DNA of 64,000 bases, taken from NCBI RefSeq assembly GCF_014489575.1, contig NZ_CP060789.1, forward strand, positions 1,798,001-1,862,000, read 5' to 3'. Shown here piece after piece: positions 34,148 to 45,020 of this stretch (position 1 is its first letter; every line of letters begins with the position of its first letter). The notes beneath the pieces are model-generated. The model did no database searches. It was not told the origin of the DNA and saw only the letters and a list, made by a program, of their open reading frames with translations. A program made the position numbers and the translations under genes. The stretch comes from Tessaracoccus defluvii. GTDB taxonomy: Bacteria > Actinomycetota > Actinomycetes > Propionibacteriales > Propionibacteriaceae.

Positions 34148-35271
34148 TGGAACACGATCACCTCGATGAGGGTCGGTGCGCCACCTGCTGGACATGGGAT
34201 CCGTTGGCGGCGACCCGCACAGACGACGATCCCCCGCTCGACGTGATGACGACGGGTCAGCTGTTCTTCGACCTCATCTTCGCGGGACTGCCACGGCTCC
34301 CCCTCCCCGGTGAGGAGCTGTACAGCACGGGCATGGGGTCGTGCCCCGGCGGCATCGCCAACATGGCGACGGCCGCGGCGCGGCTCGGGCTGCGGACGGG
34401 CCTTGCGGCCGGCTTCGGCGACGACGCCTACGCCGACTGGATGTGGTCGGTCCTGTCGAGGGACGAGAACATCGACCTCAGCGCTTCGCGCCGGTTCGAC
34501 AACTTCCACTCGGCCATCACTGTGTCGATGGCCTTCAGTGGCGACAGGGCCATGGTCACGCACGCCCATGACCTCCCCGAGCCGATGGACGACGCGCTCA
34601 TCAGCGCGCCGGGCTCCCGTGCCGCGACGATCGATCTGAAACGGGTCGTCCCCTCGTGGCGCACCCTGCGCGACCGCGGGACGCTGCTGTTCGCCGACCT
34701 CGGCTTCGACGAGACGGGCAAGTGGGACACCGCCGACCTCGCTCCGCTCCAGTACTGCCATGCCTTCACCCCGAACGCGGTCGAGGCGATGGCCTACACG
34801 CGCACCTCACGGCCCACCGACGCCGTGCGCAAGCTCGCGGGCATGGTTCCGCTCGCCGTCGTCACCGATGGCGTCGGCGGCTCCTTCGCGATCGACAACA
34901 CCACCGGCGAGGAGGCGTACTGTCCCGCCGTCGCCGTCGAGGCGATCGATGCGACGGGTGCGGGGGACGTGTTCGCGGCGTCGATGATCCTCGGCACGCT
35001 CGCCTCCTGGCCGCTGGACGTGCGGCTCCGGTTCGCGTCGCTGAGCGCCTCGCTCGCCGTCCGCCAGTTCGGCGGCTCGCTCGCCGCCCCGGGCTGGGGC
35101 GACATCGCCGACTGGTGGCGTGACGTGTCCGGCCGCTCCGAGGCGGGGGACCTCCAGGCCGCCTACATCGCGCGCGACTACGGCTTCCTCGGCGACCTGA
35201 TCCCGCGCCATGCCGTGCACGGCGTCCGCCGCGCCGAGGGGACCTTCGCGGTGGCCTCGCACCTGGACTGA
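34144..35271 (+). CDS. PfkB-family carbohydrate kinase with Cys-containing N-terminal extension
   Basis: A 375 aa ribokinase-fold protein. The substrate-binding Gly-rich region reads SCPGGIANMATAAARLG; the C-terminal ATP/catalytic motif is IDATGAGDVFAAS with the catalytic Asp. Compared with usual PfkB kinases, the first ~35 residues are extra: HDHLDEGRCATCWTWDP, containing two His and a CxxC pair, before the core starts at DVMTTGQLFFDLIFAG. Starts at 34144 or 34147 (adjacent ATGs) overlap the permease stop; GGAGGGAG and AAAGGA lie just upstream. As the last gene of the importer operon it may phosphorylate the incoming sugar, making a substrate for the divergent GH4 enzyme. Confidence 0.85.
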   Translation: MMEHDHLDEGRCATCWTWDPLAATRTDDDPPLDVMTTGQLFFDLIFAGLPRLPLPGEELYSTGMGSCPGGIANMATAAARLGLRTGLAAGFGDDAYADWMWSVLSRDENIDLSASRRFDNFHSAITVSMAFSGDRAMVTHAHDLPEPMDDALISAPGSRAATIDLKRVVPSWRTLRDRGTLLFADLGFDETGKWDTADLAPLQYCHAFTPNAVEAMAYTRTSRPTDAVRKLAGMVPLAVVTDGVGGSFAIDNTTGEEAYCPAVAVEAIDATGAGDVFAASMILGTLASWPLDVRLRFASLSASLAVRQFGGSLAAPGWGDIADWWRDVSGRSEAGDLQAAYIARDYGFLGDLIPRHAVHGVRRAEGTFAVASHLD

Positions 35272-35293
35272 CCGTCGGCGGGCCGGCGGGACA

Positions 35294-35587
35294 CTAGCGG
35301 CCCGGCGGCACCACCAGGGCCAGGACGAAGGTGCCCACGCCGAGCGCGCCGAGGACCAGCACGTCGAGCCAGCGGCGCCGCACCACCAGCAGGCCGGCGT
35401 GCCGCCTGGGCAGGACGAGCCGGAAGACGGCCGCCACCAGCAGCGCGCCGGCGATCACGATGGCCCCGGCCCGCCACTGGCCGACCGCGGCGAGCGCCGC
35501 ACCCACCCCGACGAGCGCGAGGCTCACCAGCAGCGGCCCTGGGCGATCGGGGTACCAGTCGACCGGCTTGTCCGGCCTGTCAGCCAT
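35294..35587 (-). CDS. DUF3017 membrane protein
   Basis: A 97 aa protein with three hydrophobic segments and the DUF3017 pattern: a WYPDRP start, [29 protein letters not shown], ending in VVPPGR. DUF3017 genes typically follow folD in Actinobacteria, as here: the start overlaps the folD end by 8 bases. Function unknown. The gene converges on the PfkB kinase gene with 22 bases between stops. Confidence 0.85.
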   Translation of the reverse strand: MADRPDKPVDWYPDRPGPLLVSLALVGVGAALAAVGQWRAGAIVIAGALLVAAVFRLVLPRRHAGLLVVRRRWLDVLVLGALGVGTFVLALVVPPGR

Positions 35588-36430
35588 GCAGCAGTTCCGC
35601 CCGATCCACGACGTTGCTGAGCAGCATGGCGCGCGTCATGGGCCCGACCCCGCCGGGGTTGGGCGTCACGAAGCCGGCCTTGTCCCAGACGTCGGGGCCA
35701 GGTCGCCCACCGTCTTTCCGTCCACGCGGCTGACGCCGACGTCGACGAGGGCGGCGCCCTCACGGATCATGTCGGCGGTGATCATGTGGGGGACGCCGGC
35801 GGCGGCCACCACGATGTCCGCGCGCCGGGTGTGCTCGGCGACGTCACGGGTGCCGGTGTGGCACAGCGTGACCGTGGCGTTCTCGCTCCGGCGGGTCAGG
35901 ATGAGGCCCAGCGGCCTTCCCACGGTGATCCCGCGGCCGACCACGACCACCTCGGCACCCTTGAGCGGCACGTCGTGGCGACGCAGCAGCTCGAGGATGC
36001 CGCGCGGGGTGCACGGCAGGGTGGCGGGCTCGTTCAGCACGAGCCGGCCGAGGTTGATGGGGTGGAGGCCGTCGGCGTCCTTGTCCGGGTCGATGAGGCT
36101 GAGCGCCCAGTTCTCGTCGAGATGCCGCGGGATGGGCAGCTGCACGATGTAGCCCGTGCACGCCGGGTCGGCGTTGAGCCCCTCGATGGCCTCCCGCAAC
36201 TGATCGGCGGTGGCATCGGCGGGCAGCTCCACCTGGATGGACGCGATGCCGACCTCGTCACAGTCGCGGTGCTTCATGCGCACGTAGTTCTGGCTGGCGG
36301 GATCGCTGCCCACCAGGACCGTCGCCAGGCCGGGGACCACTCCCCTGGCCCGCAGCGCCGCCACGCGGCCGGTCAGTTCCGTCTTGATGGCGGCGGCCGT
36401 GGCCTTGCCGTCGAGCCTGATTGCGGTCAC
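35580..36430 (-). CDS. folD: Bifunctional methylene-THF dehydrogenase/methenyl-THF cyclohydrolase, frameshifted
   Basis: Interconverts 5,10-methylene-THF and 10-formyl-THF, feeding purN and purH. About 283 aa after correction. Motifs: the catalytic Tyr/Lys pair in [35 protein letters not shown] and the NADP-binding [14 protein letters not shown]. The first frame loses sense after VGDLAP; the other frame continues [25 protein letters not shown] and ends at 35580. The break is at a run of four Gs on the plus strand (35694-35697); one more C on the coding strand repairs it. It follows purH by 11 bases, consistent with a one-carbon/purine operon purN-purH-folD-DUF3017. Confidence 0.93.
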
Positions 36431-36441
36431 AGGTGTGCTCC

Positions 36442-37997
<1,556 letters not shown>

Positions 37998-38001
<4 letters not shown>

Positions 38002-38571
38002 GGGTGTTCCTTCTTCCATTCGGATACGGCCTGGATCAGGAGGCGGCGTTCGACCACCTTGATGCGCTCGTGCAGGGTGTCGACGTCGTCCGTGTCGTAC
38101 ACGTCGACCGCTCCCTGCAGCAGGATCCTACCGGTGTCGACCCCGGCGTCGACGACGAAGACGGTGGCGCCGGAGACCTTCACACCGGCACGCAGCGCGT
38201 CGCGCGGGCCGTGCATGCCGGGGAAGCTCGGCAGCAGCGCAGGGTGGGTGTTGATGGTGCGGCCCCGAAGCGGGCGAGGAAGGCCTCGCCGACGAGCTTC
38301 ATGAACCCGGCGGAGGCCACCAGGTCGGGGTCGTAGGCGGCGACAATCGCGGCCAGTTCCCTGTCCCAGGCGGAGCGGTCCGCCCCCTCTCGAGAGGATG
38401 GGCGATGGCGGGGATGCCCCGGGCCCTTGCCCGTTCCAGGCCGGCGGCGTCCGCGCGGTCGGAGACCGCCGCGACGACCCGGGCATCCACCTCCCCGGCG
38501 TCGATCGCGTCGAGCAGCGACTGGAAGAGCGTGCCGGAGCCGGAGAGGAGGACGACGACGGAGGTGGTCAC
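37998..38571 (-). CDS. purN: Phosphoribosylglycinamide formyltransferase, two frameshifts
   Basis: Third step of purine synthesis (GAR to FGAR with 10-formyl-THF). About 191 aa after two corrections. Three frames join end to end: [19 protein letters not shown] to HPLERG; then [22 protein letters not shown] to EAFLARFG; then [15 protein letters not shown] to the end. The catalytic Asn-His and Asp are in [13 protein letters not shown] and VDAGVDTG. The breaks are at C-runs of the plus strand at 38383-38387 and 38263-38266; each needs one extra G on the coding strand. GTG start at 38571. It ends with GTGA shared with purH. Confidence 0.9.
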
Positions 38572-38580
38572 CGGACCACC

Positions 38581-39896
38581 CTACGCCGTCGGCGCCCCGG
38601 CCCCGCTCCCGTCCGGGAGCGTCTCCGGGTCGTCGCCGGAGTCGGCATCCTTCTCCGCACCACCAGCGACGACGGGGCGGGGCGGCCGGCGGATCAGCCC
38701 GATGGCGAGCCCGACCGCCATGCCGGACAGCCCGAGGATGGTCGGGGCGAAGATGAGGATCTCGACCTTCGCTCCGATGTGCGCGAGGCGGTCGCTGCCC
38801 AACCCGCCTGCCGCGAGCAGGCACGCGACGGCGGTGAGGAGGCCGGCGGCCACGCCGGCCAGGCCACCGACGAGCGATGTCTCGTCGAACCGGGCGCGCG
38901 GCCGGGCCAATGCCACGGCGACCGCGGCGATCGCGCCTGCGACCACGCCGAGCAGGAGCCACCACAGCAGTGCGGGCGACGCCAGACCCGGTTCCGGGAC
39001 CAGCCCCATGGCGGGGATGGCGGGCAGGAGGCCGACGTCGGTGGCGGTCACCGTCACCGACGACCCGTCACCCAGCGTGATGCCAGCGCCCAACGCCCAC
39101 GACGCTGCGGCGAGGACGAGGTTGGGCAGGTAGGCGATGTGCAGCGCGGCGAGCAGGACGAGCCCGGCGACGCCGCCGTCGAGGGAGTCGACGATCGTGG
39201 CGATCCGTTCCCGTCCGCCCCAGGCCGCGATGGCGACCAGCGCCGCAGAGCCTGCCAGCACCGTCAGCAGCGCGGCACCCATGGCACGCGGGACGGCGCG
39301 GAGCCAACGGGGCCAGGCCCGGGTGGGATCGAAGTCGACGCCGCGGCTGGCTCCGAGGAGCCCGGCGATGCCGCCCACGGCCACGGCGCCGGCGATGAGC
39401 TGGAGGGTCAGTGTGCCGGTGGTCAGGCCCAGAGCGATGACGCCGGCCACGTAGCTGCCGCCGAAGACGCCCGCCACGCGCAGGACGAGGGGCTCGCCGT
39501 CGACCCAGACCCTTCCCGTGTCGTCGGGCTCCGTGTCCTGGTGCGCCGCCTGCCGCGCGGCGAACGAGGCGACGGGCAGCGCGACGAACACCAGCAGCAG
39601 CGTCAGGCCCAGCGGCACGATGCTCACAGCCTGTCCCCGATGACGACGGGGCCGCCGTGGCCGAGGACGAGCACGTCGGCGGCGAGTCGGAGGGCGGCCG
39701 CGAACTCCGTGTCGGGCGACGTGAGCCAGCCGACGAGAGCGAACGCCGCGAGCACCAGCCATCCGCCCAGCAGGACCGCTAGCGCACCGACGACGGCAGT
39801 CAGCTGCCAGGGCCACTGCAGGTGGCGCCGCTCCGGTTCCGGCGTCGCGCCGACCTCGACCGCCACCGTCTTGTGCAGCGAAGTACGTCGTGCCAC
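38581..39896 (-). CDS. DUF6350 family membrane protein, frameshifted
   Basis: About 438 aa after correction, with roughly ten TM helices and a charged C-terminal tail. The N-terminal part (through AAFALVGWL to GHGGPVVIG) is in one frame and the rest (from QAVSIVPLGLTLLLVFVALP) is one frame back; one additional G in the run at 39635-39638 (CCCC on the plus strand) gives VVIGGQAVSIVPLGLTLL, which matches the DUF6350 pattern of actinobacterial membrane proteins encoded just upstream of purN. GTG 39896 is the start, with AAGGGA 9 bases upstream. Function unknown; a role in cell division or envelope transport has been proposed only by annotation. Confidence 0.82.
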
Positions 39897-39993
39897 CGTG
39901 TGCCATCCCTTCGGGTTTTCGCTAGTTTCTCACGGGCCCCGGTAATGTTGACGCCTGGACACAGGGGCGACACGACATCGGACGGAGGCCACC

Positions 39994-41653
39994 ATGGGCG
40001 CAACGCCAGCAGACCGGCCACGCCGGGCGTTCTCCAGCGACGATTCCGGGGCACCCGGTCCGACCGACGATACCCCGCCTCCGCCGCGGGCCGCGCGCGC
40101 CGCGGCTCGCCCGCTGGGAGGGACGACGAACCCACAGGATCCGGGTCCGGCACGCCCCGCAGGGCGACGCCAACCCCTTCGCCAGGCCCGGGAGCCAGGC
40201 GGCGGCGGAGCCGCCGGCCGTCGCCACGCCGATCCCCGCCCCCATCTTTCCCCGCTCCTCCGGCATCTTTGCGGACTCCCCCGGCCCGGCCCCGCGCCGC
40301 TCGGCCCTGTCGTCGGACTCCCCCTACGACCCCGATCCGCAGGCCGACGACGTCCCCTGGTGGACGGCGCACCGCGCGACGCTGGCCATGTGGGCGATCG
40401 GTGGCGTCGTGACCGCGATCCTGGTGGGCCTGTTGACCTTCTTCGTCGTCAGGGGGGCGAGCGAGGTCTCTCCCGCGCCGAGCCCGAGCCCTTCGCCGAG
40501 CGCGAGCGGTTCCGTCGGGCCCGCGCCGGCCACCGCCGACGACCTGCTGACCGCCCAGGACCTCGCCGAGCTCGCCCCGGCCGCCTCCTGGTCAGTGACG
40601 AGCACCACCCTGACCGCCGCCGAACACGCCAACCGTCCCCTCTGCCTCAGCACGGAGACCCTGACGGTCAACCCCGTCGTCTCGCTGCAGCGGGTGCTCG
40701 CCACGAGCGGCGACGACGGGCTCGCGGCCCTGCACCGCATCGAGGTGTTCGCCGACGCGGAGACGGCGTCCGCGGTGATGACCCAGCGGATCGCGGCGCT
40801 GGGCGCCTGCTCCGAAGTCCCCGTGCTGCTGGTCGGCGCGGAGACGGTGACCGGCCTGGCGGAGGAGGCGTTCGCCGTCACGATCGCCGTCGACACCGAC
40901 GCGGGCGTCCGTCACCACACCCTGCTCCTGACCCGCTCCGGCGCCGCACTGCAGCTGCTCGACGGCACCAGGGCCGAGGCGATCCCGGCCGCCGACCTCG
41001 CGCAGGTCGTCACCAGGGCGCAGACGGCGCTGTCCGCCGTCCAGGGCCAGCCCGCCCCCGCGGACGTGGCAGCTGCCGCGGCGCTGCTGCCTCCCACGGA
41101 GCCGACCGGCTGGCTCTCCCCCTCGGACATTCCGCGCGTGCGCGCCGGCTTCGGCCGCTGGACCTACAAGGGCCCCACCGACGTCACCAGCCCCGGCACC
41201 GGCTGCGAGAACATGACACTGGCCTCCGAGCCCGGCCCGGCGTCGCGGTCCGAGGTCACCTACCTGCTCTCGCAGGACGACCAGATGCCCAGCCTGTTCG
41301 GCATGGACCAGATCACCTTCGACTTCGACACGACCGAGGCCGCCGACGCGTTCGTCACCAAGCTCGGCAACGCGATCGCCAGCTGCAAGGACAGGGTCAA
41401 CACCGCCACGGTGGCCGAGCAGGCGGCCGTCGCCGGCACCGGCGTCGACGGTGTGCCCGTCTCCTCCCGGATCTTCACAGTGACGCAGGCGCAGGGCGGC
41501 TCGGCGAACGCGTTGTTCCAGGTCATCGTCAGCAAGGCGGACGCCCGCATCGTCTACACCCTGGTGACCGTCGAGGACGACTACCGGTTCAGCGACGCGC
41601 AGCTGGCGGGCCTGGGGGTCCGCATCCCTGTGCGGACGTCCCAGACCTCCTGA
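39994..41653 (+). CDS. Membrane-anchored protein with Pro-rich cytoplasmic N-terminus and duplicated extracellular domain, frameshifted
   Basis: ATG 39994 has GGAGG 5 bases upstream, a convincing start. The Pro/Arg/Ala-rich N-terminus begins in one frame (MGATPADRPRRAFSSDDSG), while from about 40190 coding character is in another (NPFARPGSQAAAEP) and continues through one TM helix (MWAIGGVVTAILVGLLTFFVV), a Ser/Pro spacer and about 370 extracellular residues. Two bases are missing, or one is extra, between about 40115 and 40185. The extracellular part looks like two related domains, each with a Cys near its beginning, an adjacent Phe/Tyr-rich strand, and an A..C pattern in a helix (RIAALGACSEV; NAIASCKDRV), reminiscent of PknH-type sensor domains. 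That likeness is tentative. Confidence 0.72.
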
Positions 41654-41660
41654 TCCCGCG

Positions 41661-42554
41661 TCAGCGGCTGCCCCGCAGACGGGCGATCGCGTCGCGTGCC
41701 AGCTGCGCCGTCAGCGACGGGGTCTCCCCCACGAGCACACCGGCCGCCTCGAGCGCCAGCTTCTTCGCGGCCGCCGTCCCGGCCGACCCGGTGATGATGG
41801 CACCCGCGTGGCCCATCGTCCTGCCGGGCGGGGCGGTGAAGCCGGCCACGTACCCGACGACGGGCTTGGTGATGTGCTGCGCGATGTACTCCGCGGCCCG
41901 CTCCTCGGCGTCGCCGCCGATCTCACCGATCATCACGATGATGTCGGTGTCGGGGTCCTCCTCGAACGCCTGCAGCACGTCGATGTGACGTGTGCCGACG
42001 ACCGGGTCGCCACCGATCCCGACGGCAGTGGAGAAGCCGTGGTCCCGCAGCTCGTACATCATCTGGTAGGTCAGCGTCCCCGACTTCGACACCAGCCCGA
42101 TGCGGCCGGGGCCGGAGATGTGGGCGGGGATGATGCCGACGTTCGACTTCCCCGGGGAGATGAGGCCGGGGCAGTTGGGGCCGATGATGCGGGTGCCGGA
42201 CTCGCGCGCCGCGGCGTGGAACTCGATGGAATCGTGCACCGGGATACCCTCGGTGATGATGACGCACAGACCGATCTCGGCCTCGATCGCCTCGAGTACC
42301 GCGGCCTTGGCGAACTTCGGCGGCACGAACACGACGGACACATCGGCCTGGGTGGCTGCGACGGCCTCGACCATCGAGCCGAACACCGGCACCGGATCTT
42401 CCTCGAACAGGACGGACTCCCCGGACCGGCCGGGTGTGACGCCACCGACGACGCGGGTGCCGGACATGATCATGCGCTGCGTGTGCTTGCGGCCCTCACG
42501 GCCGGTCATGCCCTGCACGAGGACACGGGAGGACGCGTTGATGTAGATCGACAT
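41661..42554 (-). CDS. sucD: Succinyl-CoA synthetase alpha subunit
   Basis: Forms succinyl-CoA/succinate interconversion with the beta subunit, making ATP or GTP. 297 aa. CoA-binding fold at the N-terminus ([14 protein letters not shown]), [29 protein letters not shown], and the active-site phosphohistidine region [16 protein letters not shown]. Start ATG 42554 is 7 bases after the sucC stop. It converges on the preceding membrane protein gene with 7 bases between stops and no hairpin. Confidence 0.96.
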   Translation of the reverse strand: MSIYINASSRVLVQGMTGREGRKHTQRMIMSGTRVVGGVTPGRSGESVLFEEDPVPVFGSMVEAVAATQADVSVVFVPPKFAKAAVLEAIEAEIGLCVIITEGIPVHDSIEFHAAARESGTRIIGPNCPGLISPGKSNVGIIPAHISGPGRIGLVSKSGTLTYQMMYELRDHGFSTAVGIGGDPVVGTRHIDVLQAFEEDPDTDIIVMIGEIGGDAEERAAEYIAQHITKPVVGYVAGFTAPPGRTMGHAGAIITGSAGTAAAKKLALEAAGVLVGETPSLTAQLARDAIARLRGSR

Positions 42555-42561
42555 CGGTGGC

Positions 42562-43737
42562 TCAGTTCCCTTCAGCAGCCAGGCGGGCCGCGGTTCGGGC
42601 GGCCTCGTCCATCGTGTTCTTGACGGTGATCAGCGGGTGGGCCGCCTCGGCGAGGATCGCCTTGCCGACCTCGACGGAGTTGCCGTCGAGGCGGACCACG
42701 ATCGGGAGCCGGGCCTCGTCGCCCAGTATCTCGAGGGCGTTGACGATGCCGTTGGCCACGTCGCTGCACGCGGTGATGCCCCCGAACACATTGACGAAGA
42801 CCGACCTCACCTGCGGGTCGCTCATGATGATGCGCAGCCCGTTGGCCATGACCGCTGCGGAGGCGCCTCCGCCGATGTCCAGGAAGTTGGCGGGGCGGGG
42901 GGATCCCGGCAGCTCCGCACCCGCGGCCGCCACGACGTCGAGGGTGCTCATCACGAGCCCTGCCCCGTTGCCGATGACGCCGACGCTGCCGTCGAGCTTC
43001 ACGTAGTTGAGGTCGAGTTCGCGGGCCTGGCGCTCGAGCTCGGTGTCGCCGGTGGTGTTCGCGTACGAGTCCCATTCCTCGTGCCGGTAGTCGGCGTTGG
43101 TGTCGAGCGTGACCTTCCCGTCGAGCGCGATGATGCGCCCGTCGCCCGTGCGGACGAGCGGGTTCACCTCGACGAGCGTCGCGTCGGACTCCTTGAACAC
43201 GCGCCACAGCTGGGTCAGCACCTCGCCGACCGCGGCGTGCGCATCGGCAGGGAAGCCCGCCTTCGTCACGATGTCCGCGGCCACCGCGCCGGTGATGCCG
43301 TCGATGGGGTCGAGGTCGACCTTGATGAGCGCCTCGGGCCGCTCCACGGCCAGGGTCTCAATGTCCATGCCGCCCTCGATGCTGCACATGGCGATGAAAC
43401 CGCCGGCAGCGCGATCGAGGAGGATCGAGAAGTAGAACTCGTCGGCGATGTCTGCCCCGGGGCTGAGCATCACGGTCTCGACGATGTGGCCCTTGATGTC
43501 GAGCCCGAGGATCTCGCCTGCCGTCGCCCGGACGGCGTCGGCGCCGCGGGCGAGCTTCACGCCGCCTGCCTTGCCGCGGCCGCCTGTGCGGACCTGGGCC
43601 TTGATGACGGCCAGGTCCGTTCCCAGGGCCGCGTACGCGTCGACGGCCTCCTCGGGGGTGGTGGCGATCCGGCCGGGCAGTACGGGCACCCCGAACTGCT
43701 CGAAGAGGTCACGCGCCTGATACTCCAGTAGGTCCAC
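42562..43737 (-). CDS. sucC: Succinyl-CoA synthetase beta subunit
   Basis: ATP-grasp nucleotide-binding subunit of 391 aa: [20 protein letters not shown] start, [16 protein letters not shown] nucleotide loop, [16 protein letters not shown] and the C-terminal [22 protein letters not shown] 43737 is the start, with AAAGGA 5 bases upstream; the frame is open back to 44316, but that part is antisense to the M23 peptidase and is ignored. Upstream, the 187-base gap to the divergent M23 gene holds AT-rich repeats that could also affect this promoter. Confidence 0.95.
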   Translation of the reverse strand: MDLLEYQARDLFEQFGVPVLPGRIATTPEEAVDAYAALGTDLAVIKAQVRTGGRGKAGGVKLARGADAVRATAGEILGLDIKGHIVETVMLSPGADIADEFYFSILLDRAAGGFIAMCSIEGGMDIETLAVERPEALIKVDLDPIDGITGAVAADIVTKAGFPADAHAAVGEVLTQLWRVFKESDATLVEVNPLVRTGDGRIIALDGKVTLDTNADYRHEEWDSYANTTGDTELERQARELDLNYVKLDGSVGVIGNGAGLVMSTLDVVAAAGAELPGSPRPANFLDIGGGASAAVMANGLRIIMSDPQVRSVFVNVFGGITACSDVANGIVNALEILGDEARLPIVVRLDGNSVEVGKAILAEAAHPLITVKNTMDEAARTAARLAAEGN

Positions 43738-43835
43738 GTCGGTCCTTTGCGTCGTTGCGGTGGGGTCGGCCCCAGAGTACTGCCCGGGCGATGCGCTCCG
43801 GGTCATCTCAGCCACGAACTCGTCCACAGCACATG

Positions 43836-43863
43836 TTGAGACAACTTTGAGAGATTCCTGAGA
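43836..43863 (+). promoter_or_regulatory. Three 11-base-period repeats (TTGAGA/CTGAGA) upstream of the M23 peptidase
   Basis: TTGAGA at 43836-43841, TTGAGA at 43847-43852 and CTGAGA at 43858-43863 are spaced exactly 11 bases apart (5-base spacers) in an AT-rich island between sucC and the peptidase gene. TGTTAA at 43866-43871 follows and could be part of a -10. Helically phased repeats of this kind are typical of a multimeric regulator or of an activator site. Confidence 0.55.
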
Positions 43864-43924
43864 ACTGTTAAGGTTTCTCCCGGATGCCCCCGCAAGGGGG
43901 ATGCCGATCGTTCTGAGGAGACAG

Positions 43925-44944
43925 GTGAACAACACCGCACAGGGCAGCGCACGTCGCGCAGCCATGGTCGCCGACGACACCGTCGCCGAGATCACCGCCA
44001 CCCCCACCCGTGCCCGTCGTGGAGCGCACGCCGCAGGCTTCAGCCGGCGCTTGGTGGCGCTGGGCCTCGTGAGCACGCTGGCGGTCGGATCCCTGTTCGC
44101 ATTTGCCTTCAACTCCCGTGGTTCGGAGTCTGCCGGCGCCGAGGCCGACAACGCCAACCTCGCGATTCCCGCCGCCGCGGCCGAGGCCGCCGAACTGGGC
44201 TTCGCTGACCGTTCCGAGGCCGCGAGCCGCGACGCCGTCCGCTCCAGCGTGAGCGAGGCCGTCGGTGAGGCCAACGCAGCCGCCAGCCGCACCGCCGCCC
44301 TCGGCGCCGCCAACAAGTCCGCTCAGAACGCCGAGGCGCAGCGCAGCGCCGAGGAGCGCGAGCGGCTGATGGACGAGGACATGGAACTCGTCGCCAAGCA
44401 GAGCGAGAAGCTGAAGAAGGAGGCAGAGGAGGCCCAGCGCCGCCTCGAGGCCGCCCGGCGGGCCAAGGCCGCCGCGGCCAGCTCCGATGCGGGCGCGTCG
44501 CTGTCGTCCGAGGACATCGAGAACCTCAACAGCACCGGAGCGATGCTTCCGCTGAAGAACGCCCGTCGCGGTGCCTACTTCGGCAAGACCGGCTCCTGGT
44601 CCCGCTACCACACCGGCCAGGACTTCCCGGCCGCGGTCGGCACCCCGATCTACGCGGTCACCTCCGGCGTCGTGCTGAGCCCCACCTCCGGCAGCTGGGC
44701 CGGCACCAACGTCGTCATCCGCCACTCCAACGGCGGAGCCACCCTGTACGCGCACATGAGCCGCCGGCTCGTCTCGCCTGGCGAGACCGTCAAGGCCGGC
44801 ACCCTCATCGGCTACGTCGGTGAGACCGGCCGCACCTTCGGCCCCCACCTGCACTTCGAGTACTACAAGCCGGGCACCACCCCGGGCGACGTCTACAGCG
44901 CGTCGGACCCGATGGTCTTCCTGCGCTCGCTCGGGGTCCGCTGA
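43925..44944 (+). CDS. M23 family metallopeptidase (secreted/anchored, coiled coil)
   Basis: A 339 aa exported cell-wall hydrolase candidate. Cytoplasmic basic N-terminus (~45 aa), one TM/signal segment (LVALGLVSTLAVGSLFAFAF), an Ala-rich region and a coiled coil (about residues 130-180, ERERLMDEDMELVAKQSEK), then a LytM domain with zinc motifs YHTGQDFPA (His, Asp) and GPHLHFEYY (HxH). These residues are intact, so it may be an active peptidoglycan endopeptidase rather than a degenerate activator. Start GTG 43925 with GAGGAG upstream. It is followed by a strong terminator shared with pcrA. The phased repeats upstream suggest dedicated control. Confidence 0.9.
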   Translation: MNNTAQGSARRAAMVADDTVAEITATPTRARRGAHAAGFSRRLVALGLVSTLAVGSLFAFAFNSRGSESAGAEADNANLAIPAAAAEAAELGFADRSEAASRDAVRSSVSEAVGEANAAASRTAALGAANKSAQNAEAQRSAEERERLMDEDMELVAKQSEKLKKEAEEAQRRLEAARRAKAAAASSDAGASLSSEDIENLNSTGAMLPLKNARRGAYFGKTGSWSRYHTGQDFPAAVGTPIYAVTSGVVLSPTSGSWAGTNVVIRHSNGGATLYAHMSRRLVSPGETVKAGTLIGYVGETGRTFGPHLHFEYYKPGTTPGDVYSASDPMVFLRSLGVR

Positions 44945-44962
44945 CCCCCACCCCCGAACCGC

Positions 44963-44998
44963 AGAGGCGGCGTTCCCCGATCGGGGAACGCCGCCTCT
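44963..44998. terminator. Bidirectional terminator between M23 peptidase and pcrA
   Basis: A perfect 16-bp stem with a GATC loop, followed on the plus strand by TTTCGTC. It begins 18 bases after the peptidase stop and lies 22 bases beyond the pcrA stop. Confidence 0.85.
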
Positions 44999-45020
44999 TT
45001 CGTCTCCGGCGCCGGCGCCG

